NCBI GenBank assembly: GCA_937885575.1
Contig: CALABO010000017.1
Coordinates: 1 to 64,000, forward strand
Reading direction: 5' to 3'
DNA: 64,000 bases
DNA from: an uncultured Pseudomonadota bacterium
GTDB lineage: Bacteria > Pseudomonadota > Alphaproteobacteria > Rs-D84
Below the pieces are notes generated by a model. The model worked only from the letters and a program-made list of their open reading frames with translations. It had not been told where the DNA came from and ran no database searches. Position numbers and translations under genes: made by a program. Position 1 is the first letter of the stretch, and each line of letters begins with the position of its first letter. This document shows positions 45,303 through 52,392 of the stretch, piece by piece.

Positions 45303-45351
45303 AAACTATATATTGATACCGAAACAACATAAGCGACACAAGATATTGTGT
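45303..45351 (+). promoter_or_regulatory. Tandem NrdR boxes upstream of nrdD
   Basis: Two 16-bp boxes, AAACTATATATTGATA (45303-45318) and the near-perfect palindrome ACACAAGATATTGTGT (45336-45351), have centres 33 bp apart, about three helical turns, just before nrdD. This is the NrdR operator architecture (consensus ACACTATATATTGTGT). A weaker third match, ACTATATTTTGTGT, sits near 45109. The remaining 44997-45302 stretch holds only A/T-rich sequence and the terminator. Confidence 0.75.
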
Positions 45352-45376
45352 TTTTGACAAAAATTGGAGTTTAATA

Positions 45377-47419
45377 ATGTCTGGGAACGAAAAAGAGGTT
45401 AAAATGCAAATTGCGCCAACATTTATATGTAATGTTATGAGTGTTAAAAAACGTTCTGGCGAAACGGTTGCATTCGAAGCGAAAAAAATTTACAACGCTA
45501 TTAAAAAAGCGGCAATGGCCACAAATGAAATTTCTGATGAAACGGTTGTCCAAATCACAAATGAAGTTTTAAGCGATTTGGACAATAATTTTATGGCGCG
45601 CACCCCGTCGGTCGAAGAAATCCAAGATACGGTGATTCGCAAACTGATGGACGCCAAATCATATAAAACCGCAGAGGCATACATTATATACCGTCAAAAA
45701 CATTCGGAAATTCGTAATGCCAATGTTGATGCCATTGAAATCATCGAAAGTTATGTTGGCGGTTCAAATTGGCGCATCAAGGAAAATGCGAATATCGGGT
45801 ATTCTATCGGTGGCCTTATTTTACGCACCAGTGAACGCGTGACGGCGGAATATTGGTTAAATATGTTCCCGTCTGAAATTGCCGATGCACATCGCAGTGC
45901 GGCGATTCATATCCACGACCTTGGGTGGTTGACGGGGTATTGCGCCGGTTGGTCACTGCGCGAATTGTTGTACGAAGGTTTCAACGGTGTTCCGGGGTAC
46001 CTGCAATGTGAACCGGCCAAACATATGGCCACCGCGATTTCGCACATGGTAAATTTCCTTGGCACACTGCAAAACGAATTTGCCGGGGCCCAGGCGTTTT
46101 CTTCGGTTGATACATACCTTGCGCCATATGTTCGTATTGATAATATGACCTATGCCGATGTTAAAAACGCGATGCAGACATTGGTGTTCAATTGCGCGGT
46201 ACCGTGCCGTTGGGGAACACAAACGCCGTTCATCAACTTTACATTTGATTGGACATGCCCCGAAGATTTGAAACCGCAACGTCCGTTTATTGGTAAAAAG
46301 CAAGTTGACTTTACATACGGCGATTTGCAAAACGAAATGGACATGATAAACAAGGCCTTCATAGAGGTTATGACCGAAGGCGATGCCCAGGGTCGTCCGT
46401 TCACTTTCCCGATTCCGACATACAACATAACAAATGATTTCCCGTGGGATCATCCAAATGTTAAACCATTATTTGATTTGGCGGCAAAATACGGAATTCC
46501 GAATTTCCAAAACTTTCTTAATTCGGATTTGAACCCGACGGATGTTCGTTCTATGTGCTGTCGGTTGCGTCTTGATGTGCGTGAATTGCTAAAACGTGGT
46601 GGGGGCTTGTTCGGTTCTGCGGAAAAGACCGGTTCAATCGGCGTTGTCACAATGAACCTTGCGCGCCTTGGGTATATGCACAAGGGCGACCGCGAAGGTC
46701 TGTTCCGCGATTTGGAAAGATTGATGAACATGGGACGCGAAGTATTGGAAATCAAACGTCGCGTTATTACAAAGCACATGGAAAATGGGCTCTATCCATT
46801 TACGCGCCGTTATCTTGGAAATTGGAATCATCACTTTTCCACAATCGGCGTGAACGGTGCGAACGAAATGGTTTTGAACTTTACGGATGGCAAGGAAAAC
46901 ATCGCAACCCCGTATGGTAAAAAATTGGTTTTGGACTTAATGGACTTTATGCGTGAAAAACTTGTAAAGTTCCAAGAAGAAACCGGCAACCTTTATAACC
47001 TAGAGGCAACACCGGCCGAAGGTTGTTCGTATCGCTTTGCGAAAACCGATGTTAAAAATTTCCCGGATATCATCACCGCCGGCACGCGTGAGGCGCCGTA
47101 TTACACGAATTCAACGCAATTACCGGTGAACTTTACCGACGACCCGTTTGTCGCATTGGAACACCAGGAAGAATTGCAACGCAAATATACCGGCGGCACA
47201 ATGTTGCACCTTTATATGGGTGAACCGGTATCCAGTGGTGAAGCGGCCCAGAAAATCGTCCGCACGATATTCGAAAACTACAAGATTCCGTACATGACAC
47301 TTACCCCGACATTTTCAATATGTCCAAAGCATGGGTATTTGCCAGGCCGGCATGAATTTTGCCCAAAGTGTGACGCCGAACTTGGCATAACGCCAGACGA
47401 AGTGTCAAACAAGGCATAA
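45377..47419 (+). CDS. nrdD: Anaerobic ribonucleoside-triphosphate reductase, catalytic part (lacks glycyl-radical domain)
   Basis: The class III reductase makes deoxyribonucleotides without oxygen. The 680-residue product has an ATP-cone (about residues 20-110, SVKKRSGETVAFEAKKIYNAI), the barrel with the active-site cysteine region RSMCCRLRLDVRELL (about 388-402), and a C-terminal zinc site C-x2-H...C-x2-C (SICPKHGYLPGRHEFCPKC). It stops shortly after the zinc site (DAELGITPDEVSNKA) and lacks the C-terminal R-V-x-G-Y glycyl-radical segment that other NrdD proteins carry. That segment is a separate gene 44 bases downstream. Upstream NrdR boxes predict repression when dNTPs are plentiful. Confidence 0.95.
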   Translation: MSGNEKEVKMQIAPTFICNVMSVKKRSGETVAFEAKKIYNAIKKAAMATNEISDETVVQITNEVLSDLDNNFMARTPSVEEIQDTVIRKLMDAKSYKTAEAYIIYRQKHSEIRNANVDAIEIIESYVGGSNWRIKENANIGYSIGGLILRTSERVTAEYWLNMFPSEIADAHRSAAIHIHDLGWLTGYCAGWSLRELLYEGFNGVPGYLQCEPAKHMATAISHMVNFLGTLQNEFAGAQAFSSVDTYLAPYVRIDNMTYADVKNAMQTLVFNCAVPCRWGTQTPFINFTFDWTCPEDLKPQRPFIGKKQVDFTYGDLQNEMDMINKAFIEVMTEGDAQGRPFTFPIPTYNITNDFPWDHPNVKPLFDLAAKYGIPNFQNFLNSDLNPTDVRSMCCRLRLDVRELLKRGGGLFGSAEKTGSIGVVTMNLARLGYMHKGDREGLFRDLERLMNMGREVLEIKRRVITKHMENGLYPFTRRYLGNWNHHFSTIGVNGANEMVLNFTDGKENIATPYGKKLVLDLMDFMREKLVKFQEETGNLYNLEATPAEGCSYRFAKTDVKNFPDIITAGTREAPYYTNSTQLPVNFTDDPFVALEHQEELQRKYTGGTMLHLYMGEPVSSGEAAQKIVRTIFENYKIPYMTLTPTFSICPKHGYLPGRHEFCPKCDAELGITPDEVSNKA

Positions 47420-47463
47420 AAACAAGAACCAAAAAAAGCAATACAAAAAGAAAGGAGAGAAAC

Positions 47464-47649
47464 ATGATTGCTAACCAACAACAAAGAACACCTTGCGAAG
47501 TATTTTCACGCAGCATGGGATTTATTCGCCCGACAAAAAATTTCAACATCGGGAAATATTCTGAATTCTGCGAACGCAAGACGTTCACCGAATGCAACTG
47601 TTTGACGACCGGCGCACGGCATGCCGAATTGATGAAAAAGGCCGCGTAA
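47464..47649 (+). CDS. Stand-alone glycyl-radical domain of the anaerobic ribonucleotide reductase
   Basis: The 61-residue product carries RTPCEVFSRSMGFIRP then NIGKYSEFCERK, which matches the C-terminal glycyl-radical end of NrdD (consensus C-E-V-x-S-R-V-x-G-Y...NxGKxxEF), with G19 as the predicted radical site. It has its own strong Shine-Dalgarno (AAAGGAGAG) and lies 44 bases after nrdD in a different reading frame, two bases before nrdG. It is therefore a separately translated subunit, not the tail of a frameshifted gene. Split NrdD proteins with a short partner exist in some bacteria; the expected assembly is NrdD plus this peptide activated by NrdG. An extra Cys (C11) and a CNC-type end are notable. 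Confidence 0.85.
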   Translation: MIANQQQRTPCEVFSRSMGFIRPTKNFNIGKYSEFCERKTFTECNCLTTGARHAELMKKAA

Positions 47650-47651
47650 AA

Positions 47652-48353
47652 ATGAATACTGTTCAGATTGGCGGGTTGGTATCGTTCACAACGATTGATT
47701 TCCCGGGTAAATTGGCGGCGGTTTTGTTCTTGGTCGGTTGCCCATTGCGTTGTGCGTATTGTTCCAACCCGCATCTGATTGATGTCGCCCCCGGCGAATA
47801 CGATGCGGACAAGGTTTTTGATTGGCTGCGTACCCGCATTGGAAAGTTAGAGGGCGTTGTTTTTTCCGGTGGCGAAGCATTGATGCAGGGCGACGCGACA
47901 ATCGACTATATGCGACGCGTGCGCGATTTGGGGTTTGCAATCGGCCTGCACACAAACGGGTTTTATCCCGAAAGGTTGGCGGCGGCCGCGGATTTGGTCG
48001 ATTGGATTGGTATTGATTACAAGGCAACCAAAACAAATTACGAAAAATTGACCGGAATAAATATCGCATACGACCGGTTGCTGCAAAGTTTGGACGCATG
48101 GGCAAAGACGGGCAAACCGGCAGAGGTTCGCGTCACCTGTGACCCGCGATATGTGACAACGGACGATTTATTGAACATTGCGCGTGATGTGTCGGCGCGC
48201 GGATTCAAAAACTTTGCGGTGCAAAAATATATCCCGCACTTTGAAGACGACAAACATAAAACAACCCCCGCGATGCGTGGCGCATTTTTTAACGATGATA
48301 CCATCCGCAACGAAATAAATTCCATGTTTGAAACTGTCACCTGGCGGGAATAG
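47652..48353 (+). CDS. nrdG: Anaerobic ribonucleotide reductase-activating protein (NrdG-type radical SAM)
   Basis: NrdG uses S-adenosylmethionine and a 4Fe-4S cluster to generate the glycyl radical. The 233-residue product has the cluster motif C30-x3-C34-x2-C37 (VGCPLRCAYCSNPHLI), the SAM-binding GVVFSGGEALMQ (about residues 68-79) and the family's N-terminal GGLVSFTTIDFPGKLAAVLFL, resembling the longer NrdG2/PflA-like group. ATG 47652 lies two bases after the glycyl-radical peptide stop. The three genes form one operon: catalytic chain, radical chain, activase. A nested palindrome and V element follow. Confidence 0.92.
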   Translation: MNTVQIGGLVSFTTIDFPGKLAAVLFLVGCPLRCAYCSNPHLIDVAPGEYDADKVFDWLRTRIGKLEGVVFSGGEALMQGDATIDYMRRVRDLGFAIGLHTNGFYPERLAAAADLVDWIGIDYKATKTNYEKLTGINIAYDRLLQSLDAWAKTGKPAEVRVTCDPRYVTTDDLLNIARDVSARGFKNFAVQKYIPHFEDDKHKTTPAMRGAFFNDDTIRNEINSMFETVTWRE

Positions 48354-48368
48354 GGCAAATAGTGGCCG

Positions 48369-48543
48369 GTGTAAGTGGTTAGTGATTAGTGGGAAGTAAA
48401 CCCCGCCCTTGCGGCGGGGTCGATGCGACCGAGCGTATGCGACGGTCAAATCGGGGGCGGGTTGGTTATATTATTTTTTTACCCGCCCCCGCATCGTGCT
48501 GCGCAATGCTTGCACTCTGCGACCCCGCCGCAAGGGCGGGGTT
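48369..48543 (+). repeat. T-type tract plus 145-bp nested palindrome after nrdG
   Basis: After TGTAAGTGGTTAGTGATTAG (T-type heptamers on the opposite strand), a palindrome with perfect 24-bp outer arms (48399-48422 and 48520-48543, AACCCCGCCCTTGCGGCGGG outermost) encloses 11-bp inner arms (48452-48462 and 48481-48491), with an A/T loop at 48463-48480. A small GACCG/CGGTC hairpin lies between outer and inner arms. It fills the gap between convergent genes nrdG and the 48672 gene. Confidence 0.85.
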
Positions 48544-48586
48544 CTCTATCCAGTACCCCGCAACTGTCATAACCCTCTTTTCCCCT

Positions 48587-48636
48587 CGTCATACCGCAAC
48601 AAAACTGACGGGATTCCGCCTTTCGGCTGAATGACG
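48587..48636 (+). repeat. Compact V element (CGTCAT...ATGACG)
   Basis: Fifty bases with terminal CGTCAT (48587-48592) and ATGACG (48631-48636) and an internal hairpin GATTCCGCC-TTTC-GGCTGAAT. It is the uninterrupted counterpart of the element at 22358-22561. The rest of 48544-48671 holds no gene. Confidence 0.7.
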
Positions 48637-48671
48637 ATAGCCCCCCGCATCCAAAAAAAGATATTGTTAAA

Positions 48672-49481
48672 CTAAAAACATTTACTATGGCAACTGTAAA
48701 GTGTCATCGGTGGCAATGCGGCAAGGATGGTTGTTGCAAAAAGTTTTCCTTGTTCGGGATTGTCTTTCAAACATTTCTGTAAAGCCGGGTTTTCGTATAA
48801 TACATTGGCGGTCACTGCAACCGTAAATGTTTCTTTGGCATCTTTACCGGAAATCGTTTCCAATGTCCCGTCACAGCATAATTCTTTACAACGTTTGCGT
48901 ATATCAGCGGTTGTAAAGATATTTTGCGCCCCGGTTTCACTTAAAACCGGGATAAGGTAATTTTTATCACAATTGCCCAATGCGGAATATCCATCTTTTT
49001 GTTTTTCCAATATCGCGCCTTCCCAATTAAAATTATATAAATTATACAGGACAAAACAATCTGTATCCTTGGCCCAACATTTACCCTCGTGAAAGTTTTT
49101 ATCTGTGTCAAAGCATACGCAACTTTTGCCATCCCATTTTGCAATATCTTTGTGCTTTTCGCAATCTGCCTGAACCTCGGCAAGTGTTTTTACTTCTTCT
49201 TGTCGCCGTAATAATTCATTTTTTGCCGACACGATTTGCCCATCTATTTCATTATTTTTATTTTTTAATGCAATGTTTCCAACAACACCAACCGCGGTAA
49301 GTCCAAGTGTTGAAATTCCCGCAACTTTGAATCCGGTGACCTTTTTTGTACATTGCTCTAATGTTGCAAGTTTTTGATTTTTTTCGTCCACTAATTGCCT
49401 AATCAGTGTTTCATCGCTAACCGCATTTGCATTATCAATCATACCAAGCATCGTAATTATAATATAAGAAATTTTCCGCAT
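48672..49481 (-). CDS. Secreted/membrane protein with coiled coil, glycine-rich hairpin and cysteine-rich domain
   Basis: The 269-residue protein has a signal peptide (IIITMLGMIDNANA), then a coiled-coil segment (DETLIRQLVDEKNQKLATLEQC), a hydrophobic small-residue hairpin (VAGISTLGLTAVGVVGNIAL, about residues 53-72), a second coiled coil, and a C-terminal cysteine-rich domain (about 12 cysteines from residue 106). The coiled coil - hydrophobic hairpin - coiled coil order also occurs in the neighbouring 49493-49864 gene, so the two are probably paralogues of different length. No named family. The two genes are 11 bases apart and likely co-transcribed. Confidence 0.7.
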   Translation of the reverse strand: MRKISYIIITMLGMIDNANAVSDETLIRQLVDEKNQKLATLEQCTKKVTGFKVAGISTLGLTAVGVVGNIALKNKNNEIDGQIVSAKNELLRRQEEVKTLAEVQADCEKHKDIAKWDGKSCVCFDTDKNFHEGKCWAKDTDCFVLYNLYNFNWEGAILEKQKDGYSALGNCDKNYLIPVLSETGAQNIFTTADIRKRCKELCCDGTLETISGKDAKETFTVAVTANVLYENPALQKCLKDNPEQGKLFATTILAALPPMTLYSCHSKCF

Positions 49482-49492
49482 GTTTATATCCC

Positions 49493-49864
49493 TTACTTTG
49501 AAATGTGTTCGGCCGCATCCGCCGCCGTGGGTGCGGTGTTTACCTTGGTCTTTAATTCGTTGAATTCCGCCTTTTTATCAGACAAAGTATTCGCCTGTTT
49601 TATTGCGGCGACCCCGGTTCCAACGATTCCGATACCGCCAATGACCGTGGCGGCAATCCACGATTTGCGTTGCTGTTCACAAAGGGCGATATCATTGTCA
49701 ATCGTTGCAATGTCTTCGCGCAATGTCGCGATAATTTCGCTGGGGCTCATGCCGGCGGCATTTGTTACATAATTATCAACCGCTTTTGGATTATGATGTT
49801 TAACGGCGGCGGTGGCCGCATTACAAACCGTTACCGCAAATAAAATAAATAAAGTTTTTTTCAT
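49493..49864 (-). CDS. Small secreted protein with coiled coils flanking a glycine-rich hydrophobic hairpin
   Basis: The 123-residue product has a signal peptide (MKKTLFILFAVTVCNAATA), a Ser/Asn segment, a helical region with one cysteine (IIATLREDIATIDNDIALCEQQRK), a hydrophobic Gly/Ala/Val stretch (WIAATVIGGIGIVGTGVAAI, about residues 69-88) and a final helical segment rich in Lys/Asn/Thr. AAGGGAAAAATC precedes the ATG. It mirrors the N-terminal half of the 48672-49481 product. The Gly-x3-Gly pattern suggests an oligomerising membrane hairpin. Function unknown. Confidence 0.7.
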   Translation of the reverse strand: MKKTLFILFAVTVCNAATAAVKHHNPKAVDNYVTNAAGMSPSEIIATLREDIATIDNDIALCEQQRKSWIAATVIGGIGIVGTGVAAIKQANTLSDKKAEFNELKTKVNTAPTAADAAEHISK

Positions 49865-49881
49865 GATTTTTCCCTTGCTAT

Positions 49882-50098
49882 AAAAATACCGCCTTGGAAA
49901 ACCAAGCGGTCAGGGTGTTCGTAAATCAAATCCGTAATGATTCCTGTGGCTTTTTTTATATACGCCCCAGGCACCCCGACCAACAACCGGGGTAAATCAG
50001 AATGACGGCACAAAATATCGGAAATTTTGCGGATTACGACATAATGTGCCGACGGATTTAGGCCTACGACAGCCCAGAGCCAGGTTCCCACCTGATTC
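49882..50098 (-). ncRNA. Candidate structured small RNA (possibly 6S-like)
   Basis: The reverse strand has a strong promoter (50106-50134), a predicted start at about 50098 and a hairpin followed by TTTTT at 49910-49882. The intervening RNA can fold with closing TCAGG/CCTGA, an AAATCCGT/ACGGATTT helix, CGGCACA/TGTGCCG (50051-50045 with 50012-50006) and CCCCG/CGGGG (49992-49988 with 49978-49974). Length (about 215 nt) and a rod with internal bubble suggest 6S RNA. The other strand reads GGTGTTCG near the closing helix, a motif recalling proteobacterial 6S, so strand and identity are unproven. A 79-codon frame (49861-50100) overlaps but reads like chance. Confidence 0.4.
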
Positions 50099-50105
50099 AA
50101 GTGTA

Positions 50106-50134
50106 ATTATAGCGAAAAACAGGTTAAATGTAAA
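50106..50134 (-). promoter_or_regulatory. Consensus promoter on the reverse strand
   Basis: On the reverse strand TTTACA (50134-50129), exactly 17 bases, then TATAAT (50111-50106), one of the best promoter matches in the window. It drives either the candidate small RNA (49882-50098) or, by read-through, the 49864-49493 and 49481-48672 genes. Confidence 0.65.
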
Positions 50135-50149
50135 GCAACATATGTCAGA

Positions 50150-50179
50150 ACAACAAAAAAACGGGCGCAAATGCGCCCG
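50150..50179 (-). terminator. Intrinsic terminator of rpmG
   Basis: On the reverse strand GGGCGC-ATTT-GCGCCC (50179-50162) is followed by a T-run (A-run 50154-50161 on the + strand), 32 bases beyond the rpmG stop. It closely resembles the hairpin at 35256-35279. A T-type heptamer tract (50181-50216) lies between it and rpmG. Confidence 0.8.
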
Positions 50180-50210
50180 CACTAACACTAACAAATAACA
50201 CTTACCACTT

Positions 50211-50384
50211 TTAGTGTGGCATTTTCGCCTCGGTCATTTTGACATGTTTGCGTGCCTTTGGGTCGTATTTACGACGACTCACTTTGCCAGTGGCGGTTTT
50301 GGTGTTTTTTACCACCGTATAGAAATAACCGGTTTCCTTGTTTTCCAGTTTGATAATTTCTTTGCTACCTTTTTTAGATGCCAT
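50211..50384 (-). CDS. rpmG: 50S ribosomal protein L33
   Basis: The 57-residue basic protein starts MASKKGSKEIIKLENKETGY and ends RRKYDPKARKHVKMTEAKMPH. The sequence corresponds to L33: a three-stranded sheet with the conserved FYTVVKNTK and KYDPKARKH segments. The zinc-binding cysteines of the C+ form are absent, so this is the C- (zinc-free) form, in contrast to the zinc-binding L32 at 13851. Its start at 50384 was found by direct translation of the reverse strand. It stands alone with its own terminator. Confidence 0.93.
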   Translation of the reverse strand: MASKKGSKEIIKLENKETGYFYTVVKNTKTATGKVSRRKYDPKARKHVKMTEAKMPH

Positions 50385-50471
50385 TTTATTTGCCTTTTAT
50401 TTACGTTGCGTCAAATCATAGGTTATTTTTTACTGGAAATCAAGTATTTTTTATCATAATATATTTTTCAC

Positions 50472-50556
<85 letters not shown>

Positions 50557-50568
50557 CGAAAAATTGTT

Positions 50569-50602
50569 AGCCCACACAAAAAAGTGTGGGCTTAAAATTT
50601 TT
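50569..50602 (+). terminator. Terminator-like hairpin after tRNA-Leu
   Basis: AGCCCACAC-AAAAAA-GTGTGGGCT (50569-50592) is a perfect 9-bp stem followed by TAAAATTTTT. It lies 12 bases after the tRNA CCA. Confidence 0.75.
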
Positions 50603-50611
50603 CAGTGTCTT

Positions 50612-50732
50612 GCCGTAGCATTGTTCGCAACAAGAAAAATAAATCTCACACTTGTCGGCGAAGGCAGACAACGAAGTTTCGGTGCCACTTTGGTGGTGAC
50701 GGATGTCTCGCCGTAGCATTGTTCGCAACAAG
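50612..50732 (+). repeat. Direct repeat pair of 23 bp
   Basis: A 23-base sequence (GCCGTAGCATTGTTCGCAAC plus AAG) occurs exactly twice, at 50612-50634 and 50710-50732, 98 bases apart, separated by GC-rich sequence including GTGCCACTTTGGTGGTGAC. It lies between the tRNA-Leu terminator and the reverse-strand 457-residue gene. The region has no plausible gene. Confidence 0.75.
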
Positions 50733-50751
50733 GAAAAACCCAGATAAAAAT

Positions 50752-52125
50752 CTATCGTTTTAATTCCGGCGTTTTTAACATAGGTTTTTTAGCGCGCACT
50801 TTTGGGCGTTGCTTTACTGCAAAATTATATACATCGGCCATAAAGTTAACACCATTTTTCTGCATTTGTTCAAACAGCCCACGCATACCCGCGCGATTTT
50901 TTTTACCAAGCACCAATTCCGATGTCGGGGGCAGTGGCGTAAACTTTTTCTTTAACGAATTTTCTATGCCGTTTTTTAGTATATTCCCCGCGATAGTGTT
51001 CATAAACACGCCAAGATTGTTTTGCCCCTCTATCGCCACATAGCGCATATTATAGTGTTCAACAGAACTTGGGTGAACATTCTCATTTGGTTTGAACGCA
51101 TTTCGTATGACGAACACATCGCCATCACGCCCGGCAAGAAAACAGGGTTGTAACCAATCGGTACCGATTTCTTTTTCCTTGGATTGTTTATATCGGACAT
51201 ATTTTGTCACCCAATTATTTGGACGTCGCGCAAGGAAATCACGTGCGGTTGTAAAACTAATTATGCGAAATTTTGACACCCCCAATGGAATAACGGGGGC
51301 GTGTGCCACAACCAAAACTTGCGACAAAACCTGATTCGTTTCTATTGGGCTGTATCCCAATTTTCGCATTTTATCTTGCATTTTTTCTTCTAATTTTTGT
51401 GCAACATATGCCCCGTGACAATGCGCGACAATGTTTATTTTTCTGGCGCGCGCCATCGCGACCGCCAACGGCAATCGTGCGTTACTATCAGAAATCCGTG
51501 GTAAAATCGCCGCATCGAATAATTCATCGATATATTGCGTATCGAAATCTTTGGCTGATATAGAATTGTTAATTATAATTTGGACCAATGCCTTGGAATC
51601 TGCGGTGCTAACCCCACGTTCTGCTAGGGTTGCTTGTAATTCAAGGGTCATTTTGTTGCGTAATGCCTTGGCATCGCCATCGAACACCAAACTTAATTTA
51701 TTAAGTTTTTCTTTCGCACTATCAATGCCAAATGGACGCCCGCCACGCCCGACAACACGCGGTAATACGTCGTTTTTAAGCACCGTTTTGAAATTCTGTT
51801 CGGTGACCCACACGGAATTATATGCGCGCGATGAGCCCAAAAAATTATACCCATATTTACCGAAATTAGATTCTTTTTCAGCCGCCATATTATTTGTATC
51901 AATCATATATTGTGCAGCATAAACTGGTACGGGAACCGATAAATCCGGCAAAATATCTTGCTCTATTATTTTCGCATTTCCGTTTGCCGCACGTCCAGAA
52001 TTTGTATCATTCCCGCCAAGGTAAAGAACACAAACCTGATCACCCGGAATATGACCAACACTTTCTATTCCATACACATTATCAGATGTATTTTCAACGC
52101 GTTGAATTATACCACTATGCGACAT
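50752..52125 (-). CDS. Possible alpha/beta-hydrolase-like protein of unknown function
   Basis: The 457-residue protein has no evident signal peptide. It opens with a beta-strand and glycine-rich turn (CVLYLGGNDTNSGRA, about residues 32-46) and later shows INIVAHCHGAYVAQKLEE (about 228-245). That segment looks like a nucleophile elbow with a hydrophobic strand, tight turn and helix, but with HCHG where lipases have GxSxG, so a Cys nucleophile (C233) would have to replace Ser. A downstream VHPSSVEHYN might hold a catalytic His. GGGGAAAGC precedes the ATG. A tiny lipoprotein gene is 11 bases upstream in the same direction. The hydrolase fold is an inference; an exported effector or toxin is also possible. 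Confidence 0.6.
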   Translation of the reverse strand: MSHSGIIQRVENTSDNVYGIESVGHIPGDQVCVLYLGGNDTNSGRAANGNAKIIEQDILPDLSVPVPVYAAQYMIDTNNMAAEKESNFGKYGYNFLGSSRAYNSVWVTEQNFKTVLKNDVLPRVVGRGGRPFGIDSAKEKLNKLSLVFDGDAKALRNKMTLELQATLAERGVSTADSKALVQIIINNSISAKDFDTQYIDELFDAAILPRISDSNARLPLAVAMARARKINIVAHCHGAYVAQKLEEKMQDKMRKLGYSPIETNQVLSQVLVVAHAPVIPLGVSKFRIISFTTARDFLARRPNNWVTKYVRYKQSKEKEIGTDWLQPCFLAGRDGDVFVIRNAFKPNENVHPSSVEHYNMRYVAIEGQNNLGVFMNTIAGNILKNGIENSLKKKFTPLPPTSELVLGKKNRAGMRGLFEQMQKNGVNFMADVYNFAVKQRPKVRAKKPMLKTPELKR

Positions 52126-52136
52126 TTGCTTTCCCC

Positions 52137-52247
52137 TTAATACACCGGATAATCGCGCAGTGGCCCGTTCGGCCGCGAAAGGTCGGATTTAACCCCGCAC
52201 GCACAAAGCACAAACGCACACAACAAAAGTAAAACAATTTTTTTCAT
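52137..52247 (-). CDS. Tiny lipoprotein, LptM (YifL)-like
   Basis: This 36-residue product, found by reading the reverse strand directly, is MKKIVLLLLCAFVLCACG... with a lipobox at residues 13-16 (VLCAC region) followed by CGVKSDLSRPNGPLRDYPVY. A signal-lipobox-CGxKxxL-xxP composition and size match LptM-type lipoproteins that assist LptDE assembly, although such genes usually stand next to lysA, which is absent here. GTGTATTAA ends it, 11 bases before the 457-residue gene, whose Shine-Dalgarno (GGGGAAAG) lies in the gap. Confidence 0.65.
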   Translation of the reverse strand: MKKIVLLLLCAFVLCACGVKSDLSRPNGPLRDYPVY

Positions 52248-52392
52248 CTGTTCACTGTTAAACGACGCTTTATGATACATAAAAAATGGCAAAAAGTCCA
52301 TTGTTTTATTATTGCTTCATTGGATAACGCAATAACAAAAATCAAAAAAATCTCCGTTGTCGATTTTTTAAGATTTTTTTAATTCCCCCACT

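Noticed and set aside
45079..45360. Reverse-strand 93-codon open frame upstream of nrdD
   Set aside because: It covers a terminator and the NrdR boxes, has biased A/T composition and no Shine-Dalgarno.
47419..47464. Frameshift splitting one nrdD gene
   Set aside because: The 44-base gap contains a stop, extra sequence and a strong Shine-Dalgarno for the short gene, so separate translation fits better than a sequencing error.
49861..50100. 79-codon reverse-strand open frame
   Set aside because: The region folds strongly, has promoter and terminator of its own and the translation resembles no protein; treated as candidate RNA instead.
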